Positions 53,762 through 63,123 of a DNA stretch of 64,000 nt are shown piece by piece. Location of the stretch: assembly GCF_002101735.1 (NCBI RefSeq), contig NZ_LQPE01000127.1, forward strand, positions 22,652-86,651, given 5' to 3'. A program made the translations under genes and the position numbers. Position 1 is the stretch's first letter, and every line of letters begins with the position of its first letter. This DNA is from Mycobacterium kyorinense. GTDB lineage: Bacteria; Actinomycetota; Actinomycetes; Mycobacteriales; Mycobacteriaceae. A model generated the notes under the pieces. It was not told where the DNA came from. It searched no databases and saw nothing but the letters and a program-made list of their open reading frames with translations.

Positions 53762-54988
53762 TCAGATGTCGGCGAAGTGCAGCGTCGGCAGCGGAAAGAC
53801 AAGCTGAGCGCCCCAGTCGGCGATATGGGCGAGTTGCGTACTCAGCTCGGTCTCCAGATTCCACGGCAGCGCCACCACCACGTCGGGACGGTCCTTGTCG
53901 ATCAGCTCGGGCTCGTAGATCGGGATCCGCGTTCCCGGCGTGAACCGCCCGTGTTTGTAGGGGTTGCGGTCGACGGTGTACTCGAGCAGGTCGCTGCGGA
54001 TTCCGCAGTAGTTGAGCAGGGTATTGCCCTTGCCCGGCGCGCCGTAGCCGACGACACGCTTGCCGTCGGCGCGGCACTGCAACAGAAACCGCAACAGATC
54101 CTGGCGCACCGCCTCTGCGCGTGGACCCAGGTACCGATATCCGTCGATGCCGTGCAGGCCCGCGGCTTCCTCGACGCTCAGCACCTCCAATACCCGCTGC
54201 GACGGAGGTCCTGCCGCCTCATCGGGACGCGCCCAGATGCGCATCGACCCGCCATGCGTCGCAAGGAGTTCGACGTCGACCACGGCCAGGCCTGCGGTGG
54301 CGAGCGCCCGCGTCGCCGAAAGCAGTGTGTAGTACTGGAAGTGCTCGTGATAGATCGTGTCGAATTGCCCGAGGCTCACCAGGTTCAGCGCATGGTGCAC
54401 CTCGATGCTCAGCCATCCGTCGTCGGCGAGCAGCCCGCGCAGAGATCGGGTGAAGCCCAGCAGGTCGGGGATGTGCGCGTACACGTTGTTCGCGACGACC
54501 AGGTCGGCCGGACCGTGCTCGTCGCGGACACGGTGCGCCAATTGCTCGTCCAAAAACGCGCACAGTGTCGGCACTCCGCGTTGCGATGCGGCGGCGCCGA
54601 CGTTGACCGACGGCTCGATTCCCAGGCACGGCACGCCCGCGGCGACGACGTGCTGCAGCAGATACCCGTCGTTGCTGGCGACCTCGACCACGAAGGATCC
54701 GGCGCACAGCGCGAGCCGTTCGACGGTGCTGTCGACGAACGTCTTGGCGTGCTGCACCCAGCTGTCGGAAAACGAAGAGTAGTAGGCGTATTCGGTGAAC
54801 GTGTCCTCGGGCGTGATGAGAGCCGGTATCTGCAACAGCAGGCAATCCTCGCAGAGCCGCAGGTGCAGCGGGAAGGTCGGCTCGGGCAGGTCGAGCTCGT
54901 CGGCGGTGAGGAACTTTTCGCACGGCGGAGTGGCGCCGAGGTCCAGCACGGAAAGCATCCGGTTCGACTCACATAAGCGGCAATTCAT
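53762..54988 (-). CDS. sugar C-methyltransferase (TylC3/NovU-type)
   Basis: A 408-residue three-domain protein. An N-terminal zinc site (CRLCES...CEDCLLLQIP) is followed by a SAM domain with intact motif I FVVEVASNDGYLLQHV and the catalytic-region motif DTIYHEHFQYYTLLS, and a C-terminal domain with VVGYGAPGKGNTLLNYCGI. Relatives add a methyl to C3 of NDP-4-keto-deoxysugars, making branched sugars. This predicts a C-methylated sugar in the glycan. The ATG overlaps the stop of the GT2-GT4 gene (ATGA). Confidence 0.87.
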   Translation of the reverse strand: MNCRLCESNRMLSVLDLGATPPCEKFLTADELDLPEPTFPLHLRLCEDCLLLQIPALITPEDTFTEYAYYSSFSDSWVQHAKTFVDSTVERLALCAGSFVVEVASNDGYLLQHVVAAGVPCLGIEPSVNVGAAASQRGVPTLCAFLDEQLAHRVRDEHGPADLVVANNVYAHIPDLLGFTRSLRGLLADDGWLSIEVHHALNLVSLGQFDTIYHEHFQYYTLLSATRALATAGLAVVDVELLATHGGSMRIWARPDEAAGPPSQRVLEVLSVEEAAGLHGIDGYRYLGPRAEAVRQDLLRFLLQCRADGKRVVGYGAPGKGNTLLNYCGIRSDLLEYTVDRNPYKHGRFTPGTRIPIYEPELIDKDRPDVVVALPWNLETELSTQLAHIADWGAQLVFPLPTLHFADI

Positions 54989-57015
54989 CTGACCCCCGAT
55001 TCGTTGTGCGTGCCGAGCACGGTCTCGATCGCGTCGAGGTAGGCGTCGGTCATCACCTCCACGGTGTAGCGCGTGCGCAGACGGTCGAAGCCGCGCTGGC
55101 CCAGCGCGGCCAGCTCACCCGGTTGGGACAGGATGTCGCCCAGCGCATTCCGCCATCCCGACACCGAGACCGGCTCCACGACAACCCCGGCCTTGCCGAA
55201 ATCCAGCATCTCCGGAACCGCGCACACCGCCGACGCCGCAACGGGAATCGCCCTGGCCATCGCTTCGAGGATGACCAGCGGGAACGCCTCGGAGCGACTG
55301 GGAACGCACAGCAGATCCGCGTCGGCCAGCGCGGGCCCGGGCCCAGCCGACCAGCCGTGCCAGCGCACCCGGTCGCGCAACGTCGGTGGAGTGGCGGCCT
55401 GCAGCCTGTCCCGGTCGGGGCCGTCGCCGAATATCGACAGCGTCCACGGCATCTCCGCCAGTCCGGCCAGCGCCTCGATCAACAGATGCGGGTTCTTGTG
55501 CTCGACGATGCGCGACAGCATGACCAGTCGCAGCGGCGCACCGGCAGGCCTTGCCCGCGGCGTCGGCTCATCCGTGACGGCGACGCCGTTGGGCGCGACG
55601 AATCGGGACCGGCACAGCCGATGATGGGCGGCCAGCATGTCCCAATGCCGTTGAGCCAGCACGACCAAGCCGTCGGCTCGGCGCATCGCGGCGGTGAGCG
55701 GCCGCGAATAGATGGGCCGGTCCGGCTCCGGCGGAATGTGTGGAGCCACCAGCCAGCGCCGCTCGCGCCCGGCTGCCCGCCACAGCGTGGCGAACCCGGT
55801 TTCGGTGTTGGTGTCCCCGCTGATCAGGACCGCCGGCCCGGCGGGAATGTCGACGACCGGTGCCCACCACGGTTGGCGCACCACCCGCACGGTGTGCGGG
55901 ATCTCCCTGATCAGTGGGCCGAACCGCTGCACACACACGATGGTGACCGGATAGCCGCGGCGGTCCAATTCCGTTGCCAGCAGCGCTTTTTGCCGCTCGG
56001 CGCCGCCGTAGACCAGCCGGTTGGTGGTGATCACAATCGCGGGCAGGTCCGTGCGGCGCCGAGTGCCGCGGCGCAGGTGACGCTTGGAGCGCTGGAGCCG
56101 GTCCAGCAGCGTCGTCGCGGCCAAATACGCGTCGGCGTGGTGGACGCTGCTTTGGTGCTCGAGCGCCAGGGCCGTGTTGGCGCGCCACAAGTCGCGATTG
56201 CGGCGGCGCTCGGGGGAGGCGACGGCCGCGCCATGGGTCGTGCACGGGCCGGGCGCATCCTGGCCGGTGACGGGCCGGCCGTGATCGACGCCGAGTTCGT
56301 CGGCCAGCAGAATGCGCCAGCCCGCGGTGCGGGCCCGGGCCTGCCAGTCGGCCTCGTCACCGTAGAGGAAGAACTCCTCGTCGAACCCGCCGATGGCGTT
56401 CCACGCCGTACGGCTGATCGCCAGGCAGGCGCCGCCGATGTAGCCGTCGATGCACTGCGACTCGGTGGGCTGGCGGGTGTACAGGTGTGAAAACGGCGTT
56501 CCGCGTAGCGAATCGGAATACCCCGCGACGGCGACCAGTGCGCGTAGCAGCGTGGTGCGGCGCGTCGCGATGTCCCACGGCTTGGGTCCGGGTGCGCCGT
56601 CGTCGTGAATCATCGGCGACACCGCTGCGACATTCGGCTCGCGCAGCAGCTGCCGGGTGCGGGTCAGCGGCCCGCGCAGCCTGGCGTCGGGGTTGAGCAC
56701 CAGCAGATCGGCGTCGGGTGGCGTGTGCTCGACCAGGGCGTTGAAGGCGGCGGTGAAACCCAGATTGACTTGTCCCAAAACCCAATGCACCGTCGGGTAT
56801 TCGGTGGTGAGTTGCTCGCGTCCGGGATAGCCGTCGCCGCTGTTCTCGTAAACATAGACCGGCAGCTCGGGCAGGTGTTCGGCGACGCGGTCGAGGCACT
56901 GGCGCAGCAGGTCGTGGCTTTTGTAGGTCACGATCAGGACCGCTAGCGTGCGTAGCGACGGCGGCGTCGAAAGTGCCGCAACGCGTGGTGGTTTGAGATA
57001 CGCCCGGTCGGTCAT
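54985..57015 (-). CDS. two-domain GT2-GT4 glycosyltransferase
   Basis: A 676-residue fusion. Residues about 20-270 are a GT2 domain: VLIVTYKSHDLLRQCLDRV, the metal-binding stretch DADLLVLNPDARL, and FDEEFFLYGDEADWQARAR, as in rhamnosyltransferases. Residues about 320-670 are a GT4 domain: NRLVYGGAERQKALLATEL, LSRIVEHKNPHLLIEAL and the E-x7-E motif in PSRSEAFPLVILEAMARA. It could add two successive sugars. Overlaps both neighbours by ATGA. The longer upstream open frame lies inside wzx. Confidence 0.87.
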   Translation of the reverse strand: MTDRAYLKPPRVAALSTPPSLRTLAVLIVTYKSHDLLRQCLDRVAEHLPELPVYVYENSGDGYPGREQLTTEYPTVHWVLGQVNLGFTAAFNALVEHTPPDADLLVLNPDARLRGPLTRTRQLLREPNVAAVSPMIHDDGAPGPKPWDIATRRTTLLRALVAVAGYSDSLRGTPFSHLYTRQPTESQCIDGYIGGACLAISRTAWNAIGGFDEEFFLYGDEADWQARARTAGWRILLADELGVDHGRPVTGQDAPGPCTTHGAAVASPERRRNRDLWRANTALALEHQSSVHHADAYLAATTLLDRLQRSKRHLRRGTRRRTDLPAIVITTNRLVYGGAERQKALLATELDRRGYPVTIVCVQRFGPLIREIPHTVRVVRQPWWAPVVDIPAGPAVLISGDTNTETGFATLWRAAGRERRWLVAPHIPPEPDRPIYSRPLTAAMRRADGLVVLAQRHWDMLAAHHRLCRSRFVAPNGVAVTDEPTPRARPAGAPLRLVMLSRIVEHKNPHLLIEALAGLAEMPWTLSIFGDGPDRDRLQAATPPTLRDRVRWHGWSAGPGPALADADLLCVPSRSEAFPLVILEAMARAIPVAASAVCAVPEMLDFGKAGVVVEPVSVSGWRNALGDILSQPGELAALGQRGFDRLRTRYTVEVMTDAYLDAIETVLGTHNESGVR

Positions 57016-58457
57016 GGCACCGCCTGCCTGTCGCGCATCGCGGTCACGGTCGACCAGCGCAGCGGTCCGATCGCCAAGCTGACCGCCAGGTAGGCGGCAG
57101 CGGTCGCGGCCACCACCAGGACGACATGGCGGCCGGACAGCAGCAGCACCACGCCGATGCTGGCGCCCACAGGCGCCAGCATCCTCAGCAGGAACGGCAC
57201 CGGCGTGCGGTAGCCGCACTGGCGATGCAGCCACCAGCCGGCGATCGCGACGCCGAACAATTCCGTGCACACCAGCGCGATACCTGCCCCGACCGCGCCG
57301 AATCGCCCGTCCAGGGCCATGTTCAGCGCGAGGTTGACCGCCAGCGCGCCGATCGACAGCCGCAGCAGAAACCGTTGGTGGTGGCAGGCGAACAAACCCT
57401 GGCTCAGGGTGCTGGCCACGAATCGCAGCGCCACGGCGACGAACAGCAGCGCCAGCGTCGGCGTCCCGCGGTCGACGAACGCCTGATCGCCGAACAGCGC
57501 GATCAGCGGTCTGGCCAGTAACGCGCCGACCACGGCGATGGGTACCGCCACAAAGCTCATCAGCTCGACACTGCGCCGGATAAAGCCGGCGAATGCGGCG
57601 ACGTCACGGGTGAACAACTCGGTGGCCGTCGACAGTGTCGACTTGAGGAAGAACGTCGACACGATCGCGGTGTTGCCCGCGATGGTGTAGCCCAGACCGT
57701 AGACACCGACCTCGGCATGAGTGCTCGACAACGACAGGATCACGCCGTCGGCGCGCCAGTACAGGATCGCGACCACCGCTATCCCGATCGGCGCCAAGCT
57801 TTCTCGCAGCAGATCCGCGGTCTCGCGCGCCGAGAAGATCGGTCGCAGAGAAATGTGGCGGGCTGCGGCGGTGCCCTGGATCAGCAGCTGCAGCGTCGGC
57901 GGGATGAGCTGCGCGACGGCGAACCAGATGACGTCGGCCTGCGTCGCCACCAGCCAGCCGACCATCGCCAGCGTGCTCAGCCGGCCGGCGACGTCTGACA
58001 ACGCCACAGCCGAAAACCGCACAGTGGCAAGGAAAACCGGTTCGAAACGGGTGGTCATCGTCAGCATCAGCAGCTGCGCCGACAGCACCGCCAGCATCAC
58101 TTTCACGTCGGTGTCGTGATAGACGATCAAGCCCGAGCCCACCGCCACGGCCGCCAGCGGAAGGCAGTACACCAGCGACAGGCCGCTGTTGACCCGGACC
58201 AGCCGCTCGAGCTCGCCGCGCCCCGAGGTGACGCGCCGCACGATCACCGTGCCGATGCCCAGATCGGCCAGGCTGGCCCACATTCCGATGAACGCGACCG
58301 CAATCGTGAGCTGCCCGTAGCGTCCGGGGCCCAGGTAGCGCGCGGTCATCGCCACGGAGATCACCGAGGCCAGCATGCCCAGTGCCCGGCACAGCAGCTG
58401 GACGGAGAAGGCGTGCGCGATTCGCGTTGGCGGCACCGATGGTTCGAGCTTGGTCAT
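57012..58457 (-). CDS. Wzx-like polysaccharide flippase
   Basis: A 481-residue membrane protein with about 13-14 hydrophobic segments spread over its whole length and short loops, typical of the MOP/Wzx (polysaccharide biosynthesis protein) family. The N-terminal RALGMLASVISVAMTARYLGPGRYGQLTIA segment is the family signature. It would flip the undecaprenyl-linked repeat unit across the membrane for the Wzy-like polymerase. ATG start six bases after the priming-transferase stop. Confidence 0.87.
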   Translation of the reverse strand: MTKLEPSVPPTRIAHAFSVQLLCRALGMLASVISVAMTARYLGPGRYGQLTIAVAFIGMWASLADLGIGTVIVRRVTSGRGELERLVRVNSGLSLVYCLPLAAVAVGSGLIVYHDTDVKVMLAVLSAQLLMLTMTTRFEPVFLATVRFSAVALSDVAGRLSTLAMVGWLVATQADVIWFAVAQLIPPTLQLLIQGTAAARHISLRPIFSARETADLLRESLAPIGIAVVAILYWRADGVILSLSSTHAEVGVYGLGYTIAGNTAIVSTFFLKSTLSTATELFTRDVAAFAGFIRRSVELMSFVAVPIAVVGALLARPLIALFGDQAFVDRGTPTLALLFVAVALRFVASTLSQGLFACHHQRFLLRLSIGALAVNLALNMALDGRFGAVGAGIALVCTELFGVAIAGWWLHRQCGYRTPVPFLLRMLAPVGASIGVVLLLSGRHVVLVVAATAAAYLAVSLAIGPLRWSTVTAMRDRQAVP

Positions 58458-58463
58458 GGTCGC

Positions 58464-59978
58464 TCAGTACGCTCCGTCGCGGGTGAGGACGGCTTTCAGC
58501 GTCCGGGCGATGATCAGCAGATCTGCGGCCATCGACCAGTTGTCGACGTAGGACAGGTCCAGCCGAACCGATTCTTCCCAGCTCAGATCCGATCGCCCGC
58601 TCACCTGCCACAGGCCGGTGACGCCTGGCTTCACCAGCAGTCGGCGCTTGACGTCGCCGTCGTAGTTCTCCACTTCGCGTCGCAGTGGCGGTCTGGGCCC
58701 GACGACGCTCATGTCTCGCTTCAGCACGTTGATGAATTGCGGCAATTCGTCGATGCTGAACCGCCGCAGTATCCTGCCGACCGGCGTCACCCGGGGGTCG
58801 TGGCGGATCTTGAACAGCATGTTGCCCGCGCTTTCGTTCAGCGGGAGCAGCCGCTCGATTTGCTTGTCGGCATCCTGGATCATCGTGCGAAACTTAAGCA
58901 TCGTGAAGGGCTTACCGTCCAGGCCGATGCGCTCGGACGGATAGAACACCGGTCCCTTGCTGGTCAGTTTGATGGCGATCGCGGCGATCAGCAGAAGGGG
59001 AGAGGTGGCGATCAGGGCAGCCAGCGAGAAGCAGAAGTCGAACGCGCGCTTGAGAAAAGACTTCGCGCCCTGGTATTGCGGCTTCTCGACGTGCAGGAGG
59101 GGGAAGCCCGCGACGGGCCGCAGCGCCAACCGCGATTCCGCGACGTCCATCACCCCGGGCGACACCACGAGATCGACATCCATGGTCTCCAGCCGCCACA
59201 TCAGTTGCCTGATGCCGCGCACCCCGAACCGCTCAGTTCCGGTCACCGCCACGGTGTCTGCGCCGCACCGGGCGATCGCGGCCAAGGCGTGTGTTTCGTC
59301 GCCGAGAATCGGAACCTCGCGCGCGTGGACCTTCAGCTTCTTGCCGCGCGACGAGCCATATCCCGGAATGCCGACGCCCACCACGACGTAGCCGTCGCGG
59401 GGATTGCGCATGAGTTCATGGGCCAGGTGCGAAACCCCGGGGCGATCGCCGATGGCCACCACCAGCGTCTGGTACTTGCCGCCCGCTCGTTTGGCCGCGA
59501 TGTAGCGGCGCCACAGGTTGCGACTCACCAACAGCCCGACAGTTCCCACGGGCAAAGCGACCGCCAAATACCCACGCGCCAAGTCGATTTTGGCGAGCAG
59601 CGTCACCATCGCGATGATGCCGAACGTCCAGAATGACGCGCTGGCGATGCGCCGGTACTCGTCGATGCCCGCGCCGACGATCCGCGGCGATCTGGTGTTG
59701 AACACGGCGATCGACGACAGCCACAACGCGGCGAACATGAGCGAGAACAGCGTCATCACCTGGCCGGGATAACCCGACGTGTGCGGTGATTCGCCGAACC
59801 TGATGTATTGGGCGAGCATCACCGATCCGACGACGATCGCGGAATCGGTGACACGCAGCCGGGCCGAATACCGCTGCTGCCAGTGCCGGGCCGGGTTGGC
59901 CGGTGACGCGACCGGATGCGGCGCCACCGTCGGACGTCGCACCGGCTTCGACGCTGCATTGGGAAGCGACGCTGTCAT
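58464..59978 (-). CDS. priming phosphoglycosyltransferase (WbaP/WcaJ type)
   Basis: A 504-residue polyprenyl-phosphate hexose-1-phosphate transferase. Four to five N-terminal membrane helices (about residues 45-155) and a CoA-binding-like fold (LVVAIGDRPGVSHLAHEL) precede the catalytic domain. That domain starts at LKRAFDFCFSLAALIATSPL and has the conserved FYPSERIGLDGKPF, KFRTM, SIDELPQ and VVGPRPPL motifs. It puts the first sugar phosphate onto the lipid carrier. The ATG at 59978 overlaps the WecG-like stop (ATGA). Confidence 0.92.
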   Translation of the reverse strand: MTASLPNAASKPVRRPTVAPHPVASPANPARHWQQRYSARLRVTDSAIVVGSVMLAQYIRFGESPHTSGYPGQVMTLFSLMFAALWLSSIAVFNTRSPRIVGAGIDEYRRIASASFWTFGIIAMVTLLAKIDLARGYLAVALPVGTVGLLVSRNLWRRYIAAKRAGGKYQTLVVAIGDRPGVSHLAHELMRNPRDGYVVVGVGIPGYGSSRGKKLKVHAREVPILGDETHALAAIARCGADTVAVTGTERFGVRGIRQLMWRLETMDVDLVVSPGVMDVAESRLALRPVAGFPLLHVEKPQYQGAKSFLKRAFDFCFSLAALIATSPLLLIAAIAIKLTSKGPVFYPSERIGLDGKPFTMLKFRTMIQDADKQIERLLPLNESAGNMLFKIRHDPRVTPVGRILRRFSIDELPQFINVLKRDMSVVGPRPPLRREVENYDGDVKRRLLVKPGVTGLWQVSGRSDLSWEESVRLDLSYVDNWSMAADLLIIARTLKAVLTRDGAY

Positions 59979-60808
59979 CCCGACCCGATTCGCTTGTCCG
60001 GCAGCGTCTCCGGCACGCCGCGGTAATGCACGCCCGGATAGCAGATGAGCTGTGCGCGACTGGCCCGCAACAACGCGATCGGGCCGTGCAGAAGATAGCG
60101 ACGGGCCAGCCTGCGCGGCTCGTGGGACAGCCGGTGCAGCCACTCCAGGCCGGCTCGCTGCATCCAGTCGGGCGCGCGGCGGGTTCGGCCGGCCAGGAAG
60201 TCGATGGCACCGCCGCAGGCCAGGAATATCCTTGCGCCCGTGGCGAACCCGTACTTGTCCACCCACTGTTCCTGTCGCGGCTTGCCGAGGCTGACGACCA
60301 GGATGTCGGTGCGCGCACCACGGATGGCCGCGGCCAGGCTGTCCGAACGCGACTCGACCGCCGTCGCATCCGGCGCCCACATTCCCGAAATACTCAGCGC
60401 CGGATACTGCTTGGCCAGGTGCTCGGCCAGGCGCTGATGGGTTGCGGCGCTGCCGCCGAAGAAACCGACCCGCGCAGATGCCGCTTCGGCCAGCGCCAGC
60501 ACCGCCGGTAGCAGGTCGGCGCCGGCGATCCTGGGCCACGGGCCGGCGGTGAGCAGTTGTCCCCGCCAGGCGATCGGCATCCCGTCGGCCAGCAGCAGCC
60601 ACTCCAGCCGGCCGTCGGGCGGCGCGCCGAGCTTTCGGAAGTGGTGCAGGTGGTCCAGGTTCACCGAGCCGACCGCCAGCCCGACCGCCGACCCGGACTG
60701 CAGGCGGGAGCCGATGATCGACAGCACCTCGTCGGCCTTGCGGCGCTCGACGATGCTGCCGCTGACCACCATTCGCACGGCCTGTGCCGGCAACGTGTCG
60801 GATGTCAT
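59975..60808 (-). CDS. WecG/TagA/CpsF-family glycosyltransferase
   Basis: A 277-residue GT26-type glycosyltransferase. Signature motifs are LLLADGMPIAW, VGFFGGSAATHQRLAEHL, LVVSLGKPRQEQWVDKY and LACGGAIDFLAGRTRRAPDWMQRAGLEWL. Family members (WecG, TagA) add ManNAc or ManNAcA to a lipid-linked first sugar. It would act directly after the priming enzyme whose gene follows with an ATGA overlap. The ATG at 60808 gives MTSDTL; the start further upstream lies inside rmlC. Confidence 0.89.
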   Translation of the reverse strand: MTSDTLPAQAVRMVVSGSIVERRKADEVLSIIGSRLQSGSAVGLAVGSVNLDHLHHFRKLGAPPDGRLEWLLLADGMPIAWRGQLLTAGPWPRIAGADLLPAVLALAEAASARVGFFGGSAATHQRLAEHLAKQYPALSISGMWAPDATAVESRSDSLAAAIRGARTDILVVSLGKPRQEQWVDKYGFATGARIFLACGGAIDFLAGRTRRAPDWMQRAGLEWLHRLSHEPRRLARRYLLHGPIALLRASRAQLICYPGVHYRGVPETLPDKRIGSG

Positions 60809-60827
60809 CGCGGGACCACGCTGGCGT

Positions 60828-61376
60828 TCACAATGCCGGGCTGCTCGCCAGCGAGACAAACGGCCAGCTGGCGTCCTTTTCGGAGATGACGGTGACCGGC
60901 AGCGGCCAGGAGATGCTGAATTCCGGGTCGTCCCAGCGGAATCCCTGCTCGGCTGCCGGCGAATAGGACCCGCTGACCTGGTAGAGAACTTCGGTGTCGT
61001 CCGCGAGGGTTTGCAACCCGTGTGCGACGTACGGCGGCAGGAACAATGCCCGGTGGTTGTCGGCGGTCAGATGGACCATCACGTGCTTGCCGTAGGTGGG
61101 TGACTGCGGCCGAAGGTCGACCGCGACGTCGACGATCGCGCCGCGGGTGCAGCGCACCAGTTTGGCCTCGGCGAACGGCGGCGCCTGCCGATGCAGTCCC
61201 CGCAGCGTGCCGCGGGCATAGTTATAGGAGATATTGGTCTGTGCGACAGCCACATCCAGTCCGTACTTGGCGAACTCCTCGACACAGAACGCCCGCGAGA
61301 AAAACCCACGATGGTCGCGATGCGGTTCGATGTCGATGATTGTCACCCCTGCGACATCAGTGGGTGTGTACTTCAC
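60828..61376 (-). CDS. RmlC-like dTDP-sugar 3,5-epimerase
   Basis: A 182-residue cupin of the dTDP-4-dehydrorhamnose 3,5-epimerase family. It has HRDHRGFFSRAFCVEEF, NISYNYARGTLRGLHRQ with the catalytic His region, and FLPPYVAHGLQTLADDTEVLYQVSGSYSP. It would epimerise a 4-keto-6-deoxy sugar nucleotide. It is not the housekeeping rmlC, because it lies in a cluster with an unrelated nucleotidyltransferase. The GTG start has GGAGG upstream, at the end of the epimerase gene. Confidence 0.87.
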   Translation of the reverse strand: MKYTPTDVAGVTIIDIEPHRDHRGFFSRAFCVEEFAKYGLDVAVAQTNISYNYARGTLRGLHRQAPPFAEAKLVRCTRGAIVDVAVDLRPQSPTYGKHVMVHLTADNHRALFLPPYVAHGLQTLADDTEVLYQVSGSYSPAAEQGFRWDDPEFSISWPLPVTVISEKDASWPFVSLASSPAL

Positions 61377-62420
61377 TCAGACCTCCGTCCAGAACAGCTT
61401 GTTGTCAACCTGCCCGGTCTTGAGCAGGTATTGGATTTGTTTGAGCCGGGTGTGTCCCCGGCCGTGGAACGTTTCCGGGTCCATCTCGATGGCGTCGAAC
61501 AGCCGGTGCAGCTGCGCGGCGCCCGCGGCCACGGACCAGTTCGCGCGGAAGTCACCGAATACCTCGCGGATCTTGCCGAACGCCACGCGGTAGCTCCGGT
61601 TGTCGGGATCGGATGGGCCGAAAGTCAGCTCACAGCCAGGGAATTCGGCACTGACCGACTCGGCGATCTGGCGGACTGTCAGGTTGTTCTCGTCGGTCCC
61701 GACGTTGATGACCAGCGCATGGATGGTCTGCCGGTCGGCATGCAGTGCGCATCGGATCGCCTGGGAGATGTCCAGGGCATGCACCAGCGGCCGCCAGGGG
61801 GTGCCGTCGCTGGTCATCGCGATGCGGTGGTCGGTCCAGGCCAGGCCGGCGAGATTGTTCAGCACGATGTCGAAGCGCATCCGCGGCGAGGCGCCGAACG
61901 CGGTGGCGTTGCGCAGAAAGGTCGGTGAGAAGTCGTCGTCTGCCATTGCCGCAAGGTCTCGCTCCACCAGTGCCTTGCATGTGGCATACGGGGTCATCGG
62001 GTTGATGGGGCTGGTCTCGTCGACGGTGCCGTCGGCGATCCCGTAGACACTGCACGACGACATGTAGACGAACCGGGTGACGCCCGCGCGTTTGGCTAAA
62101 GCGGCCAATTGCACGCTGCCGCGATGGTTTACCTCGAACGTCACGTCGCCGATGAGATCCCCGATCGGATCGTTGCTGAGCTCGGCCATGTGCACGACGG
62201 CGTCGAACCCCCGCAGGTCTTCGACCGTCACGTCGCGAATATCGCGGATGAGAGTCAGCGGCTCAGTCTGATCGGGGCTTCCGGCGAGCCGGGCCGGGCA
62301 CAGCCACCCGTTTCGGTAGTAGCCCGTATCCAGTCCGACGACGTCGTGGCCGTCGGCCAAAAGCAGTGGCGCTACAAGGCAACCCAGGTATCCCTGTGTG
62401 CCGGTGACCAGCACTCGCAC
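61377..62420 (-). CDS. NAD-dependent epimerase/dehydratase (SDR)
   Basis: A 347-residue extended SDR. It has the GxxGxxG nucleotide loop VLVTGTQGYLGCLVAP, the SSCSVYG strand, the catalytic YATCK (YxxxK) motif and the RNATAFGASPRMRFDIVLNNL sugar-binding segment. It acts on a nucleotide-activated sugar; epimerase, dehydratase or reductase activity cannot be decided. GTG start with AGAGGACC upstream; its stop immediately precedes the RmlC-like start. Confidence 0.87.
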   Translation of the reverse strand: MRVLVTGTQGYLGCLVAPLLLADGHDVVGLDTGYYRNGWLCPARLAGSPDQTEPLTLIRDIRDVTVEDLRGFDAVVHMAELSNDPIGDLIGDVTFEVNHRGSVQLAALAKRAGVTRFVYMSSCSVYGIADGTVDETSPINPMTPYATCKALVERDLAAMADDDFSPTFLRNATAFGASPRMRFDIVLNNLAGLAWTDHRIAMTSDGTPWRPLVHALDISQAIRCALHADRQTIHALVINVGTDENNLTVRQIAESVSAEFPGCELTFGPSDPDNRSYRVAFGKIREVFGDFRANWSVAAGAAQLHRLFDAIEMDPETFHGRGHTRLKQIQYLLKTGQVDNKLFWTEV

Positions 62421-62460
62421 TGTCAGGTCCTCTCTGTTCGTGTCGGCAGTGGCTGGTCGG

Positions 62461-63123
62461 CTAGTTGAGCGAATACTCGTCGCCGGTCTCGAGTACCGAT
62501 TTCTCCACGGTGAAAGCTTCGGCGTAGCGAGCGCGGCACTGGACGCCGCGGACCCGCATCAAGCCCAGGAAGGCCTCGTCGTCGAACCAGTCGCGGCCCG
62601 ACTGCGACGGATAGCACTGCGCCAGCACAGCCGCCTTCCGCTGCGCGATTTCAGCCGAAACCGGTATGTACAGTGAGGGATTCGGCAAGTCCGATTCCCA
62701 TTTGAGGATCTCGTAGCCGAACGACAGATGGTCGCGAAACTCGGTCGGAATCAGTTCCGCGAGAAGGCGGTGGTCCTGGTGAAAGTCGGCGCGCTGCGGT
62801 CCGAACACCACGTCGGGCTGGCAATCGCGGGCGAAGTCGGCGAGGTGACCTTTCACCGTCGCCCAGTGCTCCGGTAGCCGGCCGTCGGGCAGATCGATGA
62901 CCGTCAACCTGACATCCGCGGACGGGCACAGTGCCGCAAACGCGTTCTTCTCCTCGACTTCCCGCTCGGTGCCGCCACCGGTCAGCACCAGGGCGTGCAC
63001 CACGATATCGGGGTTGTGCCGGGCGATTTCCATCAAAGTGGCGCCCGTGCCGATGACGATGTCGTCGCAGTGGGCCCCTACTGCGGCAACGGACGTCAGC
63101 CGGGACGGGGTCAGTGAGATCAT
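62461..63123 (-). CDS. PIG-L family deacetylase
   Basis: A 220-residue zinc-dependent deacetylase of the PIG-L/LmbE family. The first metal motif is GAHCDDIVIGTGATL (AHxDD-type) and the second is FHQDHRLLAE (HxxH). Family members remove acetyl from N-acetylated sugars in GPI, mycothiol and glycan pathways. Here an acetamido sugar of the repeat unit is the probable substrate. The ATG at 63123 overlaps the nucleotidyltransferase stop (ATGA). An earlier open frame start is inside that gene. Confidence 0.85.
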   Translation of the reverse strand: MISLTPSRLTSVAAVGAHCDDIVIGTGATLMEIARHNPDIVVHALVLTGGGTEREVEEKNAFAALCPSADVRLTVIDLPDGRLPEHWATVKGHLADFARDCQPDVVFGPQRADFHQDHRLLAELIPTEFRDHLSFGYEILKWESDLPNPSLYIPVSAEIAQRKAAVLAQCYPSQSGRDWFDDEAFLGLMRVRGVQCRARYAEAFTVEKSVLETGDEYSLN

